A DNA stretch of 64,000 nt from CAWUIH01 sp963922495 (GTDB taxonomy: Bacteria > Pseudomonadota > Gammaproteobacteria > Coxiellales > Coxiellaceae), in the NCBI GenBank assembly GCA_963922495.1, contig CAWUIH010000002.1, positions 8,778 through 72,777 of the forward strand. Reading direction: 5' to 3'. How positions within the stretch are numbered: position 1 is the first letter of the stretch; every line of letters begins with the position of its first letter. This document shows positions 29,501 to 41,900 of the stretch, piece after piece. The notes under the pieces are model-generated. The model was not told the DNA's origin and searched no databases. It saw only the letters and a list, made by a program, of their open reading frames with translations. A program made the position numbers and the translations under genes.

Positions 29501-29971
29501 AGTACAGATTGTAAATTATCTGGTAGCGACTATAAACAACAACTGAAACAAGAATTGCCACATTACATGGTACCGGCTCACCTAGTCTTACTTAAAACCA
29601 TACCGTTAACCAAAAATGGTAAACTCGATGTGCAAGCATTGCCAAAACCACAAACTCTAACAGCTACAGATGCTATAGATAATGACCAATATCGAGATGA
29701 ATATGAACAGCAGCTTGCAGCAATTTGGTGCCGAGTATTAAGAAAGAGTAGGATTGGTCCGACAGATAACTTTTTTGATTTAGGTGGAGACTCGTTAATC
29801 GCGGTTAAGATTATAACGCAAATCCGTCAAACCTTCTCGATTAATCTTCCTATACGTGAATTATTTTTAAATCCCACAATTAGTGAATTTACTAAGATAA
29901 TTAAACATGCTAACTCAACTCCCATGAAAAAAGTATTTACCTTAAAAAAACCTGTGACTCCGGAGCGTTAG
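20339..29971 (+). CDS. NRPS2: docking-C-A-T-C-A-T-C-A-T (modules 4-6)
   Basis: A 3210-aa synthetase starting at a GTG that overlaps the previous stop (GTGA). Domains: TubC-like docking 1-55; C ~75-500 (HHILLDG ~204); A ~520-1005; T GGDSIS ~1046; C ~1110-1540 (HHIICDG ~1242); A ~1570-2070; T GGHSLL ~2113; C ~2170-2610 (HHIISDA ~2300); A ~2640-3105; T GGDSL ~3149. Codes read by eye: module 4 DVHHYAAIYK (unassigned), module 5 DIWEMVADDK (close to Pseudomonas Dab codes of the DIWEL..ADDK type), module 6 DAFFLGGVFK (aliphatic, Val or Ile). The first C domain opens with MALQQGILFH, the DCL style expected after the NRPS1 epimerase. The second opens with LAPLQRGLLFH, also DCL style, yet module 4 has no E domain. 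The third A domain has a shortened A6-A7 loop. The C-terminal tail is basic (KPVTPER). Confidence 0.93.
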   Translation: MTKLNKLQSFIEYCRQRGIYFWRQGQNLKCHITKSCTLTSEQRSFIKRHKTELLDMVPTYGDSEKVVLTILPLMALQQGILFHSIVDTDANNYFVQAHWTYRQPIDSSLLKTAWTRCFKQYDVLRVAFNWDTAEQLVQIIYDSVNVPWQEVDLLHKTAEHSNVLIEDFMERDRQRGFRLDQPSPVRLCLFKVDKSTSVFVFSFHHILLDGWSVSLLLEYIHQEYWCLYNSQKKAQLSAPSMADYVNWIQMHQVIDEAFWTNYLKKFDGATIIPGQTRPLELKSVTKTVAVYTLNSSGQLSDKLAKFCQQHGFTVNAVIQLAWIRCLIAASCQTTISYGLVVSGRANAYANVDRVVGLLINTLPLIYELKPGQTVLNHLHLLQSIINDLNTNSDIGLRDLKEIAQCINEPLFNVIVAFENYPIAKVNEVNQLQISNYQVYEQNNYPLSLTVALINNEVRIKANYDSKAYKSAVIEQLVTRWILCIRKIIQYPEVDLTSLDLLTDHERFAMLDKYQSHPVSPAIHTIDLFLAQVKRDPTALAVMDPHEELTYAQLDQKSNALAFRLQTRHDVVQGDLIAIRMMRSCNLIVALLGVIKVRAAFLLLDGTQPEIHLKKLTGHAQAKLVLTEKHFEGFRDYGFSWQNDESANDLAYVIYTSGSTGKPKAVMISQSAISHHVTWFQSHYRTFQGKKILCRTSIAFDVALHEIFCGLASGMALVMCDETIMRDGLLLIRQIMDDQVSILHVVPSLLRVMLAYDEFQMCDSLERVYCAGEVLDASLIEKFYQVLPAATLWNAYGPTEATIYTTLQHCNPRNIKAEVVPIGKPIVGANCYVLDPYKQLQPPSFLGELHISGPGCAVGYLRMSDQTQQKFITNPHHDDISVMYATGDMVGYDPDGLLFYHDRYDQQIKIRGYRVELEEVRQLLMQHPGVSDAKVILNQRDSHKQLIAYYIVESGCKTTINDLIQFCEQHMLSYMRPTEFIIVDNWPRQLSGKIDVKRLPLIAFESSNEATSSIQSTNLIEQKLLTIWQATLNKKSVTIYDDFFACGGDSISAILLVARARKQKIYFSVADVFKWSTIHQLAQRVDINSRLVEESVYPVRVAPERLRALAKYWPDIIDAYPLAPLQRGLLFHYQFDHSDHTYVQQITLCIAGSINAIAFEKACAAVVDHYDIFRTVFYWIEDQEPLQCVLRQGIVDLEVCNSLDEQQLRQDRQHGFDLTKLPLIRFKLALSTDDVQRLVISFHHIICDGWSFSQVIKTLGQAYQRALHNQNPLVTKVPVPFVHFINLVSQKGFDQAFWQDYLTDHRIPTRCITDFNPERRILRTTEQCYHRMDLGNELTERIQNYAAHLKITVNCLFQCLWGMVLSIYANSSDAVFGVTVSGRPTDLENVEQLVGMLINTIPVRIICPSDSIAAWLLNQQQQWLNLSEQSHTPLTKIKEFIDYPSEQLFDSLLVFENLPLSEGSENWGNQCSLSLETVFSQTEYPLELNVTNNQTLKLNLLYNPALYLSDTAANILRRLCFLLKRIVQLDCNANVSDLYQLPPIEQKKLLNWSNGPFISFTAQPSILQQFYYQVRQYPEREAVVDGERRFTYATLHALSNHIANQLQANSVGRGELVALCLDRSVEFLIGMLAILKVGGVFVPMDSGYPAERIDYMLSDSGARIVLTDSKVRSCHSSIMQRQFLDLDILCRQSIGPLKQDFDAIVADPNDWAYVMYTSGSTGSPKGAITHHAGAWNHILAEIEALQLWNGFNFLQSAAASSDISVWQFLAPLMVGGKIVIIKDMTDMPLLHHLVIDEAITLVELVPVVLNLWLDHIVAAALDPRAIKALKWVMAVGEAVPIALVNRWLSLFPTIPLVDAYGPTEASDDVCQAVIDKPLTASLTTVPIGQPIANMSVMVLDKQQRLSPIGVIGEICISGVGVGPGYWKQSHKTEASFVENPHATHTFGKRLYKTGDLGRWRANGALEFLGRVDNQVQINGFRVEIGEIESVIGQHVAIKATVVMTREVCEDKKLVAYYLLHKVEQIKPDDIRRYLERRLPRHMVPSLYVELESFPVGPSGKIARDQLPNPVYAEYQDNSSLEFNQIEQKLSAFWCEVLNVKCINRQDNFFLLGGHSLLATRLLTRVRTYFSVKMILQDIFDYPTLADQAQWIEQHLNENKTDTLQIPIVDRSQLQPLSYAQQRLWFLHQYETGLHSTNRYHIPLALSLHGELDQKRLKQALQYLLNRHEIFRTQFIERDGKPYQKILSECPIAWVEETVHDSLQKRIREVCKVPFSLEKIPLIRFYCFKQGPIDHTLVIVQHHIISDAWSLNVFIEELSIGYHQLYEGKSIELAPLSHQYVDFAVWQRQSLQGEQLTRLLEYWKKYLADISPLELPTDFVRPLRLSYQGGQIRFDLRESLYQRLNQLADGYKTTLFTILYSVFGILMSRLSGQCDLVVGVPVANRNHPLTEKMIGFFINTLPVRFNESNQSTVASLIHAMRINLLSVYDHQDLPFDKLVSDLAVTRSERHHPIFQVMFNLQNAYESIAVNLPRLQVDEVELDIITTKCDLTVGLWTQGSNTLAGCFEYNASLFKRETVTRWLEYYLYLLEQTVLNPHQSVMQLSIMPVSEYHQITKVYNNTVNHAWRSKNLPDAFAESVRCYPDRIAVKYYDQQLNYRQLDERANAVASQVSKLQPGVCVGVLIPPSPNYIIAILGILKAGSAYVPLSLADPVRRLKYIIDDATISVVLTIDQILSTDYRDALTECCDLILMDQTTVLPSFNPTQPILAEHFGYVMYTSGTTGGPKSVPITQGSVANFIKNNRWIKLSERDVFALVSDISFDATTFEIWGALLNGAALVIMDKDTILDHQQFYTNLLKERISVLFQTPRLFDHHIQHRKDIYATLRYLLLGGDVISMSSLTELFTDAKCTPQHVLNGYGPTESTVFVTIHNITTNDLRKNAIPIGRPIDNRQIYVLDVQKRCVPTGVVGELWIGGEGLTPSWDNQSLFPSGDLGYWTDDGVLMFVGRKDHQIKIRGYRVDLNMIQHTLLQCDAIIQALVIPTKQNGRVELVAYYIASTDCKLSGSDYKQQLKQELPHYMVPAHLVLLKTIPLTKNGKLDVQALPKPQTLTATDAIDNDQYRDEYEQQLAAIWCRVLRKSRIGPTDNFFDLGGDSLIAVKIITQIRQTFSINLPIRELFLNPTISEFTKIIKHANSTPMKKVFTLKKPVTPER

Positions 29972-29973
29972 AA

Positions 29974-32900
29974 ATGGTAGTACGAAAATCGCCCCTTTCC
30001 TTCTCCCAACAACGTATGGTATTTGTGGAGTTAGCACATCCAAACACCCAAAGATTTCACATTATACTGCCAATAAAGATAGTAGGATTATTTAGTTTAG
30101 AAATATTTAATAAGGCGATGCGATTTGTAATTTTACGCCATCAAGCTTTGCGCCTAATACTTAAACAAAATGACAATCAACTTTATCAGGTGGCCATCGA
30201 CCTTGATACTTACTGGCAGTTACAATGTAGAGAACTTATTCAGTTGGAATCAGAAAGCTCACTGACTACATCTATCGACGCGTTTACTGCAAAAAAAATG
30301 CCATTATTTGATACCCCGTTGTTACAGTGGCAGATATTCTCTCTAGAAAAAAATAAAATAGTCATTGTTTTTAAAATACATCATATAATTATGGATGGAG
30401 TTTCGTTACAAATTTTTATGGATGAGCTAACCTGTTGTTACAATGCTTTTCAAAATAACAAATCACCAAATCTAAAGTCACTAACTTATCAGTACACTGA
30501 TTTTGTTGCCAACCAACGACAATGGCAAGCTGAAAAGGCTTTTGTTGATCAAATTAAATTTTGGCAACAACAACTAACCCCTATTCCTGAACCACTGACG
30601 TTACGTTATTACGATCGTCCCGTAGTAGCTAATGTGCGAGCAACAGTCATTAAACGTACTATTGATAAAACTAGTCTGGTACGCTTATCTAATTATGCTA
30701 CCAGTCAACGTGCCACATTGTACACGGTATTATTAGCATTGTACGGTCTTCTCCTGCACAAATTTACTCAGCAAAATGAATTTATCATAGGTACACCAGT
30801 AGCCAATCGACATTACGACGGAATAGAGAATGTCATCGGTTTATTCGTTAATAGTTTGTCAATGAAGATTAACATTGACCCCAACCAAACGATGAATGAA
30901 TTAATCAGAGCAATACAATCATTTATACTTTCAGCTCAAGAGCATCAAGACGTACCATTCGATCGAATAGTCGAGGCATTAGGTATTTCTGGTGACCACC
31001 AACAACATCCAATATTTCAGGTTTGGTTTAATTTTCTTGAAGAAGGCGATTATCAACTGAATTTTTCACAATGTCACTCCTGTTATCTTGCTACAAGTGT
31101 AACCGAAGTGCAATTTGATTTAACTGTAGTAGCAAAAAAACATCGTAATGGATTAACTGTTGAATTCGAATATGACACGAGTTTGTTTCCTGATTACTTT
31201 ATTGAAAGCTTTGCTGATTGTTTTGTGGTGTGTCTACAACAGTCCGATCAATGGGCAGAACGCTATGTTCGTTTGATAAACCCTTTATCAGTTCAGCAAT
31301 TGAAATATTTACTTCCTCACTTAACCGAGCCACAACGCATTGAAGTACCATCGACTACCTTATTAGCAGAGTTTGAAACTTGTGTTACAAATTATCCTAA
31401 ACGGATAGCTTGTGAATTAGATGATCGTACAATAAGTTACACTGAACTTAATCGTCAGGCAGAATGCGTTGCGATGTATTTACTGAAACAAGGAATAACT
31501 TCCTCACAGCAAGTGGTGGCTTTATTATTGCCTCCTAGTCTTGAAATGGTAGTCGCAATAATTGCTATACTGAAGATAGGTGGTATTTATATGCCGCTGG
31601 ATGAAAAAATACCAGCCCAACGTCTTAATAAAATCTTACTTACAAGTGGATGCCGGGTATTAATTACGCGGAAAGGTTATCAATTGCCAACTGATAATGA
31701 TATCTGTCGTATAGTAAACATAGAATCGCTGAATTTAACCCATACTGCTATTGAGTTTGATAATAGTCAGTTTATAGTTAAACCAGATGCGTTAGCCTAT
31801 ATTATTCACACTTCTGGTTCAACTGGTGAGCCTAAAGCGGTAGCGGTATCCCATATGGCGGTACTTAATTTATTGAAAAGCTTAAAAGAGTATTTACCGA
31901 TGGACCGCCAGTCTAAGGGGATATTGTGGACCAAATTAGCATTTGATGTTTCTGTTTACGAGATGTGGTCACAACTTACACAAGGTGGTACCCTTGTCGT
32001 ACTATCTGAAGTACAGCGTGTTAACCCACCTTTGTTATTTAATGTGTTACTAAAGAAAATAATCACACACGCTTACATTCCACCCTTCTTATTAAATATG
32101 TTCTCAGAATGGTTAGTGAAAACACAGAATAAATTATCATTGCGACTGCTACTAACTGGATTAGAACCAATTCCGCATAAATTAATTACTACTATAAAAC
32201 AAAGCCTGCCATTATTAAAAATCATTAATGGCTATGGCCCGACTGAGTGCACCGTTTGTGCGACTCTACATGATTGTGATATTAATACTGATAAAAACGT
32301 TGTAATTACCCCTATTGGTCGAGCTGTTAGGAACCTGCAATTATACGTATTAGATGAATATCAACAACCCGTACCGTTTGGTGCCGTAGGTGAACTTTAT
32401 GTCAGTGGCATTGGGCTTGCTGCTGGGTACTACAATCAATCTGAATTAACTAGTCAAGCATTTATCTCAAATCCGTGGCAGCACGACAAATATCACCAAA
32501 AAATATATAGAACGTATGATCAAGTACGTTATCTGGCTGACGGAAGTCTACTTTATGTTGGTCGTCAAGATGAGCAGGTAAAGCGTCACGGTTATCGTAT
32601 CGAGTTAAAAGAAGTTGAACAAGCGTTATTAAAAAATGAAGACGTTAGTAAAGCAGTAGTAACTTTTAATACTATCAGCAAGAAAATTACTGCTTACGTA
32701 GTAGCAGGAGAATATGAGCCAGACATATCACTATTGAAGCAACAATTAACACAACAATTACCGTCTTATATGGTGCCTGATCAAATTATAGTGATTGAAC
32801 AGGTTCCAATGTTACCTAGTGGTAAAGTTGACAAGCGTTCTTTGCCGCAACCAGATATTGTAGAATGTAGGGAAGATCGAGTTGTCATTTCTCCTCGTAA

Positions 32901-35900
32901 TGATATCGAAAAAGTTTTATTTACAATTTGGCAGTCTTTATTACCAGCTTCCTCTGACATCGGTGTAACCGATAACTTTTTTCAGATAGGTGGTGACTCA
33001 ATTCTGTGTATCTTAATGGTCACTAAAGCGCGTGATGCGCAGTTAGATATTACTGTACAACAAATTTTCCTCAATCCAACTATTGAAGCATTAGCTAAGA
33101 TTGCCGTAAGTCGGCAAACAGCATTACCCGTTGTGCAATCATTTGACCACTTATTGCCATATCCATTGGCTCCTATTCAAGCTTGGTTCATGAAACAATC
33201 TTTTAAGTATCCACATCAAGTTTGTCAAACAGTATGTCTGGCATTAGATCACAAGCAAGAACTTGAGAGTTTACAACGATCGATCCAGAAAATTTTTCGT
33301 TCACACACTATTTTTCACCAATCGTTTCAGCGTGACGCTGATGGTTTGTGGCAACAGGTGCCAAAATTACCGCCTAAAATTATTCCTATCGATATCATTG
33401 ATTGTCAAGAGAAGAGTAAGTCCCAATGTCATTCGTTATTGACATCCCAAGCAAAGCGCATGCAAGCAGCTATCAACTTTAATCAGGGCCCACTTTACAA
33501 AATTACACTATTCACCAACATGTCCGATCAATGTGCGCGACTACTGATTGTAATTCATCACTTAGTAGTGGACACATTGTCATGGCGCATATTAATAGAT
33601 GACTTAATGGCTAACAAAGCGCCAATTATAAAGACACATTATGCTCAGTGGGTCCATACTTTAATTGATTATGCCAAAAATATGGATCGTACTAATGTAG
33701 CTTACTGGAAAAGTTTTGAAATCGATGAGTTTAAACAATCTCTATATGCGGCTTTTATTGGTTCATCAGTTGACGTTGTAGAAAAATATCAACATCACAT
33801 TACGTTCTCTAAGGTTGAGTCACAGCAACTACTGACCAATTGCTACCAAAAACTAAGAGCTAACGTTGATGAAGTATTGATAGCTGCTTTAGCACAAGCA
33901 CTAAAGTTCATCACTCGACAGAATACAATTTATATTAACCTGGAGTCACATGGTCGTTGCTCTGATATTGCCTTGGATGTTTCTACGACTATAGGTTGGT
34001 TTACTAATTTATATCCGGTTCGAATTAATCTAAATGATGATGATAACCCCAAAAATATCATAAAAAATGTTCGCACTTCACTGGCAGCGGTTCCCATGCA
34101 AGGATTTTCTTATGGTGTGTATTGTTATTTATTGGGCGAGGATATAGAAGCAGCTGTTGGTAGTGGAATAGTACTTAATTACTTAGGTCAGCAGTTACCA
34201 CAAAGCGATATTGATAACCTTGATGCATTCGCTTATGCTAATTTTCAACAGGATACGATCGATATCACCGCCATGTTTATGGATGGTATATTTCATGTTC
34301 ATATTAACATTCATCATTCACCAGCACAGAAATCGAATGCTCAAAAATTTTGTGAAAAAATACAAAATGTTATTAAATCAGTCATCGTAGCCTCGACAAT
34401 AGAAAAATATATTGCTTACATTCCTGAGGACTTCCCGTTAGCAAGGCTTACCCAAGCACAAATCGACACACTGGTTATTAAACATCCAAATTTAACAAAT
34501 ATTTACCCATTAACTAGTCTGCAGCAAGGCTTATTGTTCCATGAAGTATACAAGCCTAAATCATTAGCTTACTTTCAGCAATTAGTGCTTACACTAAAAG
34601 GCTCCGTTCAAGTTGAAATATTAAGACAAGCGTGTTTAGCATTACTTAACCACTATGACATTTTTCGCACAGTTTTCCAATGGAAGGATTTACCTTATGC
34701 TATTCAATGCGTATTATCAAATGCCGTATTGGATTTTCAATTTCTTCAATCTAACCTAGATGAATTACCCGATTTATTAAAGTCTGATCGTACTCAAGGT
34801 ATTAGTTTAGATTGTCCGCCGCTAATTCGTTTTAAATTGATACGTATTGCTAAACAGGAATATCGTTTTTTAGTAAGCTTTCATCATATTTTATGTGACG
34901 GATGGTCGTTACCAATCATCATCAAATCTATGTTGATGGCTTACGAAAATGGTCAGCTTGGTAAGCAGCCATTAATCACTTCATCACAACAGCCTTTCTC
35001 TCGCTACGTAAAATGGTATTTGCAGCAACCGGAAACAAAAAATTTTTGGTCTAATTATCTATCAAACGTTGACGAGAAAACTCCACTGCCTTTTGATTTT
35101 ATTTCTGATAAGGAGGACGATCATACACTTGAGTTTGGCTGCTGCCAGCATCGATTTGGTAATAATATAACTCAACAACTTATTCGCTATACGGGACAAC
35201 TGTCTATAACGGTAAACACACTACTACAGGGTCTGTGGGCAATATGGTTGGGTCTTTATACTCGAAAGAGTCAAGTAGTATTTGGGGTGACTGTTTCAGG
35301 CCGTGATGCTGCTGTACCGTGTATTGAAACTCAAGTAGGTGTATTTATTAATACATTACCCTTTAAGGTAGATGTAAGTACGCAATCGCTACAGGATTGG
35401 TTAACAACCATCCAATGTGAATTCCAACAAATCAACAGTAATAGTCATATTGCGTTGGCAGAAACTACCCAATTTGACAGCTTGCTGGTATTTGAGAATT
35501 ATCCTATCTCAAATGAGATTAGTGAATTGGTAAATACTTTTTCAATTAAATTTGATCAGGCATTTGAACAAACTGAATATCCACTAGAACTGAATGCGGC
35601 TATTGGGAATAATTTAGATCTGACTTTGCACTATGATCCTAGTTTATTTCGTCATGAAACTATTCAGCTAATTCTTAAAAAAGTTGAATATTTAGCAGAA
35701 AAAATATTGACATTATCGCCTAATGCATCGATAGATGAATTACGCACTCTAGCGCCATTTGAGCAACAGAAGTTACTAAAATGGACTAATGGCCCTACTG
35801 TCGATTATAAGCAAACAGAAAACTTATTGCAGCGTTACTACACCAGTATAGCAACTAATTCACAACGTATTGCTTTAGTACATAATAACCAGAACTGGAC

Positions 35901-38900
35901 ATATCAAACTATCGATACTTTATCGAATCAGTTAGCAAATCATTTAAGAGATCATATAAGAAAGAAACAGCGGTTGATTGGTCTTTGTATGGAGCGTTCG
36001 GTTTACTATTTAGTAGGAATGTTGGGGATTTTGAAAATAGGTGCCGCATTCGTGCCGATTGATCCCACTTATCCCAAAGCACGAATTTTGCATATGTTTA
36101 ATGATTCTCAAATTGAGTGGGTATTAATTAGTTCACAACATACCAATTTAATTGAGGGTCATTCGACTTTACAGTTTGTTGTGCTGAATGAAGAACAATC
36201 GCAGTGGCGAGATGCTAGCAAATCACCAATAACAAACGATACTGTTGGGGAGGATTGGGCTTATATGATGTACACGTCGGGCTCGACAGGGCGTCCCAAA
36301 GGGGCCCTGACACATCATGCGGGAGCTCTCAATCACCTTTATGCTGAATTTGATCAGTTGGCTTTATGGCAAGGGTTCAACTTTTTACAAAGTGCATCTG
36401 CTTCATCGGATATTTCAGTATGGCAATTTTTAGGGCCTCTATTAGTCGGTGGCAAAATTATTGTACTTGATGACATCACTAATATATCCGAGATGATACG
36501 ACTTATTGCAACAGAGCAGGTTACTTTATTGGAGCTGGTACCAGTCGTCATTAATCTGTTACTGGATCATGTCGAAGAAAATAAAGTCAACATTAACCTT
36601 TTTAATTCATTAAAGTTTATCATGGCGGTAGGTGAATCACTGCCTATATCGTTAGTGAATCGCTGGTTATCTTTGTTCCCAAACATTCCGATAGTTAATG
36701 CTTATGGACCCACAGAAGCTTCTGATGATGTATGTCAACGAGTATTTGTTGACCCATTAGTAAATCAGTATCGTAGCATACCAATCGGTCAACCATTACC
36801 AAATCTATCTGTAATGATATTAGATGAACAGCAGAAATTCTGTCCAATTGGTGCTGTTGGTGAGATTTGTGTTAGTGGTATTGGTGTGGGACCAGGCTAT
36901 TGGAGAAGGCCACAACAAACTGCTAACGTATTCATTCCGAATTATTATCAAACGTCTACGTATGGGAAAACAATTTACCGTACTGGTGACTTCGGTCGAT
37001 GGAATAGTCTAGGCGAATTGGAATACTCAGGTCGTTTGGATCATCAGGTTGCCTTACATGGTTATCGGATTGAATTAGATGAAATTGCCGCAATAGTAAA
37101 AGCTCATGCCGAGGTGAAAGATGCTCTAGTCCTACTTCAAGAGATTCGAGATGATAAAAAATTAGTGTTGTACTACGTACCACAACATAAAAAAATATTA
37201 ACTGAAAAAGCAATACGCCAACGGTTGCAGAAGTTTCTACCCCCCTATATGATCCCGGGAATTATTATGGAATTAGCGAAATTTCCAGTCGCGCCTAGTG
37301 GTAAAATTGCTCGTGATGCATTGCCAACGCCACAGCTGGATCAATCTATAGTAGAGGGACAATATCCGCAAGGAAAGGTGGAGCAGGCTTTAGCAGAGAT
37401 TTGGAGTGATGTACTTGGAGTGAAATCAGTTCGGCGCGATAGTAGCTTTTTTGCCTTGGGTGGCCACTCTATCGCAGCCCTACAGGTTATCAACCGTGCG
37501 CGAACCAAAAACCTTCATTTTACGGTAAGAACGCTTTTCGATCATCCAACAATTTGTGAATTAGCAGGTCACTGTCGATCAGACAAGGCACTACAGATTA
37601 GTCCAATTGTGGAACAGCAATCTTTTCCGCTATTGCCGATTCAACAAATGTTTTTTGATGAAATTGCAATAAATTCCAATCATTACAATATGTCAATATT
37701 GCTGGAATTAAAGACTCCACTAAAAAAACACCTGATTACAACGTCACTGACCATGTTAGTAGAAAAGCATGAGGCATTACGTTTACAATTTCATTGCGAC
37801 GAAGATCAAATTTGGTCACAATCATATCAACCCATTGAGGCTGTAAAGCCACAGCTAAAAGTTGTTAAAATATCAGACACTAATCAATATACTGAGTTAC
37901 TACAACGATATAATGATGAACTTCAGCAATCTCTATCGGTCACCAATGGTCCTTTGATGGCCATAGCATGGTTTATTAATCCACTAAATAATAAACAGCA
38001 TCTGTTGGTAGTTTTGCATCATCTGATATCGGATGCAATATCCTGGCAAATTCTATTAGAAGACTGGTATCAAATAATGATTTCGCAACTGAATAAGTCC
38101 CCACTACAGCAGGCACCGCGCACTCATAGCGTAGCTGATTGGATAAAAGCGTTACAACACCACGCGACAAAATTGTCAGGCCAAGATGAGGTGCTAGACT
38201 ACTGGTTGGCAATCGATAAAGAAGCCGACGATTCAATCACTGCCCTTGAATCAGAAAATACCTTTGCCACTGATTGTGATGTCATTCATGACATGACGTT
38301 GTCACAACCGATGTTTGATCAACACACCATCTTCTTAACCGCATTATTATCAGCATTCTTACAGTGGAATGGTCAACAGAACCTTTATTTACTGATGGAA
38401 GGCCATGGACGTGAAAATACTTTCAATGAAGACATTGATGTGTCGCGAACAGTAGGTTGGTTTACTAGCAGTTATCCTTTAAATTTAAAGTGTACCCCTT
38501 CACATTCATCGATACAACGCTTAGTTCATATAAAAAGTCAACTTGATCAATTACCGCAGCATGGTTTTGGCTACGGAGTATTACGATATTTTGGCCATAG
38601 TAAAGTTCGAAAGCAACTCAGTTGTCAGAAAAGACCAAAAGTCACTTTCAATTATTTGGGACAGATGGCCATCACTGATCCAGGTAACGCACTATGGTCA
38701 GTATCAAATGAGATAAAACAGCACAATGATTCTGATCTTGGTAATCGACAACTGGGGCAAATTAATTTCAATATAATGGAAATTAATAAAAAATTGGTAA
38801 TTTCCTGCTCATACAATAAACAATGCTTTAAATCAAAGAGTATTGAAAAGCTTTTACAATTTTATCAAAAACAAATTCGTCAGTTATCAGAGGAAAATAT

Positions 38901-41900
38901 CGAAGCTATATATTCATTATCACCTACTCAAGCAGGAATGCTGTATCATCATTTATTTGATCCCAAATCTTCCAATTACTTTGATCAATTCTGTTTTCAC
39001 ATCCCTACTAAAATTAATGAAATGATGTTTTTCAATGCGTGGCAAGCGGTAATAGATAAGTATTCAATATTGAGAACGTACTTCATGTGGGATGGGTTAG
39101 CACAACCAATGCAGATTGTACAAAAAAATTATACTTTAAAGCCCTGTATTAAAACCCACATATCACTTCAAGATATGTTACAACAAGATCGATCTCAACC
39201 GTTCGAATTAAATCAGATAGGTTTGATTCGTTTGCAATTATTAAGAATATCTGAAAATGAATACTATTTTGTGATTAGTTATCCACATATCTTATTAGAT
39301 GCTTGGTCAATCCAATTGGTATTACGTGACTTTATGTGTGCTTACCAAAAATTTCAAAATGGCAAACCGTTACAATTGGGCCATGAAAGTCCTTACCGCG
39401 ATTACATTCACTGGCTAAATCGACAGGCTATTGATGAAACCTACTGGAAAAATTATTTGGCTGGGTTCAATCAACCCACACCAATATTTACTGCTCGCTC
39501 ACATCAGTATATTACTCAACAGATAGATCGTGGAGAATATACTATTCATTTACCTGAAGAAATAAATGAGAAATTAGAACAAATTTCCACCACATATGAT
39601 TTTACAATAAATGTATTATTTATGGGTGCCTGGGCGTTGTTGTTGCGTCAATACTCAGGTTGCGAAGATGTAGTATTCGGGCTGACGGTGTCTGGAAGGC
39701 AAGCGCCTGTCAGTAATATTAATAAAATGGGGGGACTTTTTATTAATACGTTACCGTTAAGAACTACTATGTCCTCTCAATCTGTCTTAGACTTTTTCAG
39801 AGCTATTCAATCTACTGTTTTAGAACTGAATGAAGTGGCTTTTACCCCTCTATCTGATATCGAAAAATGGTCTGAAATACCTAATCAATATCGTTTGTTT
39901 GACTCAATATTAGTGTTTGGTAATGATTTTACCGAAATGAATGATATGGAGACTGATGATGCGATTCAAATGTGTCATTTACAGAGTTTTGAGCAAACTA
40001 ATTATCCAATTGAGTTAAACATCTCTATTGGTGAATCAGTCGAGATACATTTGTTTTACGACCAGTTAATTTACTGTAATGAATTAATTGAGCGTAGTAC
40101 CGATCAATTCAAGTTTATATTACATAAGTTACTTAATAATTTACAATATGATATAAAGAAGCTAAATTATCTACCAAACACTATAACTAATCAGTTATTG
40201 AGTTGGAGTAATGGGCCACAAAAATCTTATACTTTGACTGAGTCATATTCGTTTTTATTTGAGGCACAAGCAGCGCGTACCCCTCAAGCTATTGCAGCGG
40301 TATCACATGAACAAAGTATTAATTACCGAGATTTAAATGCACATGCCAATCAAATAGCACATTATTTGTCTGCTTGTGACCATCTTAAGGGACAACGAAT
40401 AGGATTGTTCCTTCCACGATCGATTACTATGTTACAGTGTATGTTGGCAACGTTAAAGTTAGGTATGGCATTTGTACCTATTGATTTGGACTATCCACAA
40501 GATCGTATCCGTCACATGATGAAAGATGCACGATTGACGGTATTGTTAACTGACGATAATAATTTCACTAAGGCGAGAGAACTAATAGATTGTACGATAA
40601 TTAGTGTCAGTGAAATCGGTTCTGATTTACCAACAGATAATCTTACAGTAAAATGCAATCCAAATGATTTAGCCTACTTAATCTATACCTCAGGATCAAC
40701 CGGTTTACCAAAAGGAGTAATGATTCATCATAAAGGTTTAATTAATCATATCTACGCACAAGCAGATACCCTATCATTAGAGGATGAGTTCAACTTCCTA
40801 CAAAGTGCACCAGCTTCATGTGACATTGCCATATGGCAATTTTTAGGGCCACTCTTACTAGGCGGTAAAACAATTATTTTTGTACCAAATACTGACGTAG
40901 CTGTAATGACAAGACTGATTCAGGAACACATGATACATCTAGTCGAGTTAGTACCCTCAATGATTGAGATATGGCTGGATTATTTGGATAAGGTGAACGT
41001 CACCTCAAAACAATTGTGCTCACTGAAGTATCTAATGGCAACGGGTGAGGTATTGCCCGTGCGAATTGCGAACCAATGGTTAACCATGTTTCCGAATATC
41101 CCTCTTATTAATGCATATGGTCCATCGGAAGCTTCCGATGATGTGTGCCAAGCTATACTACGCACCCCTCTATCTAAGCAGCAAATGAATATACCAATTG
41201 GGCGCCCTTTACCAAATTATTCTGTAGTTGTACTGGATCAACAATTAAATTTTGTACCAATCGGTGTAAAAGGTGAGATTATGATATCGGGATTAGGCGT
41301 TGGCTTGGGCTATTGGGAACAAGAGGAATTAACGTCCCGGAAATTTATTACTAATCCACACTCACAGTTACATGGTGAGCAACTTTATAAAACTGGTGAT
41401 GTGGGTTATTGGGGACAAGACGGTCAGCTACATATAACAGGACGTTTGGACGACCAAGTCAAAATCCGAGGGTTTCGCGTTGATTTGAATGACATTACTG
41501 CTTGTTTGTTGCAACATAATAAAGTAGTGGATGCTATAGTGATTTCGCTTAAAAAAGAAGTATCACAATTAGTAGCTTATGTGGTCAATCACGATTATTC
41601 AATTGAGTTACTAAAAAAATATTTGAAACGACAATTACCTGTTCATATGGTACCTGCAGCCTGGGTCACAATGATGCAGTTGCCACGCTTACCTAACGGG
41701 AAAGTTGATAAAAATGCATTACCTTTGCCCACAAAACAAAATACTGAAGTAGTAGAGCGTGTGTTGACTACAACTGAATCAATTCTTCATAAAATTTGGT
41801 GTGAAGTATTCAATGAGAATTATATTCATCTGGATGACGATTTTTTTGATCGGGGTGGTCATTCGTTATTGGCGATACAGATAGCAATTCGAGTCGAGCA

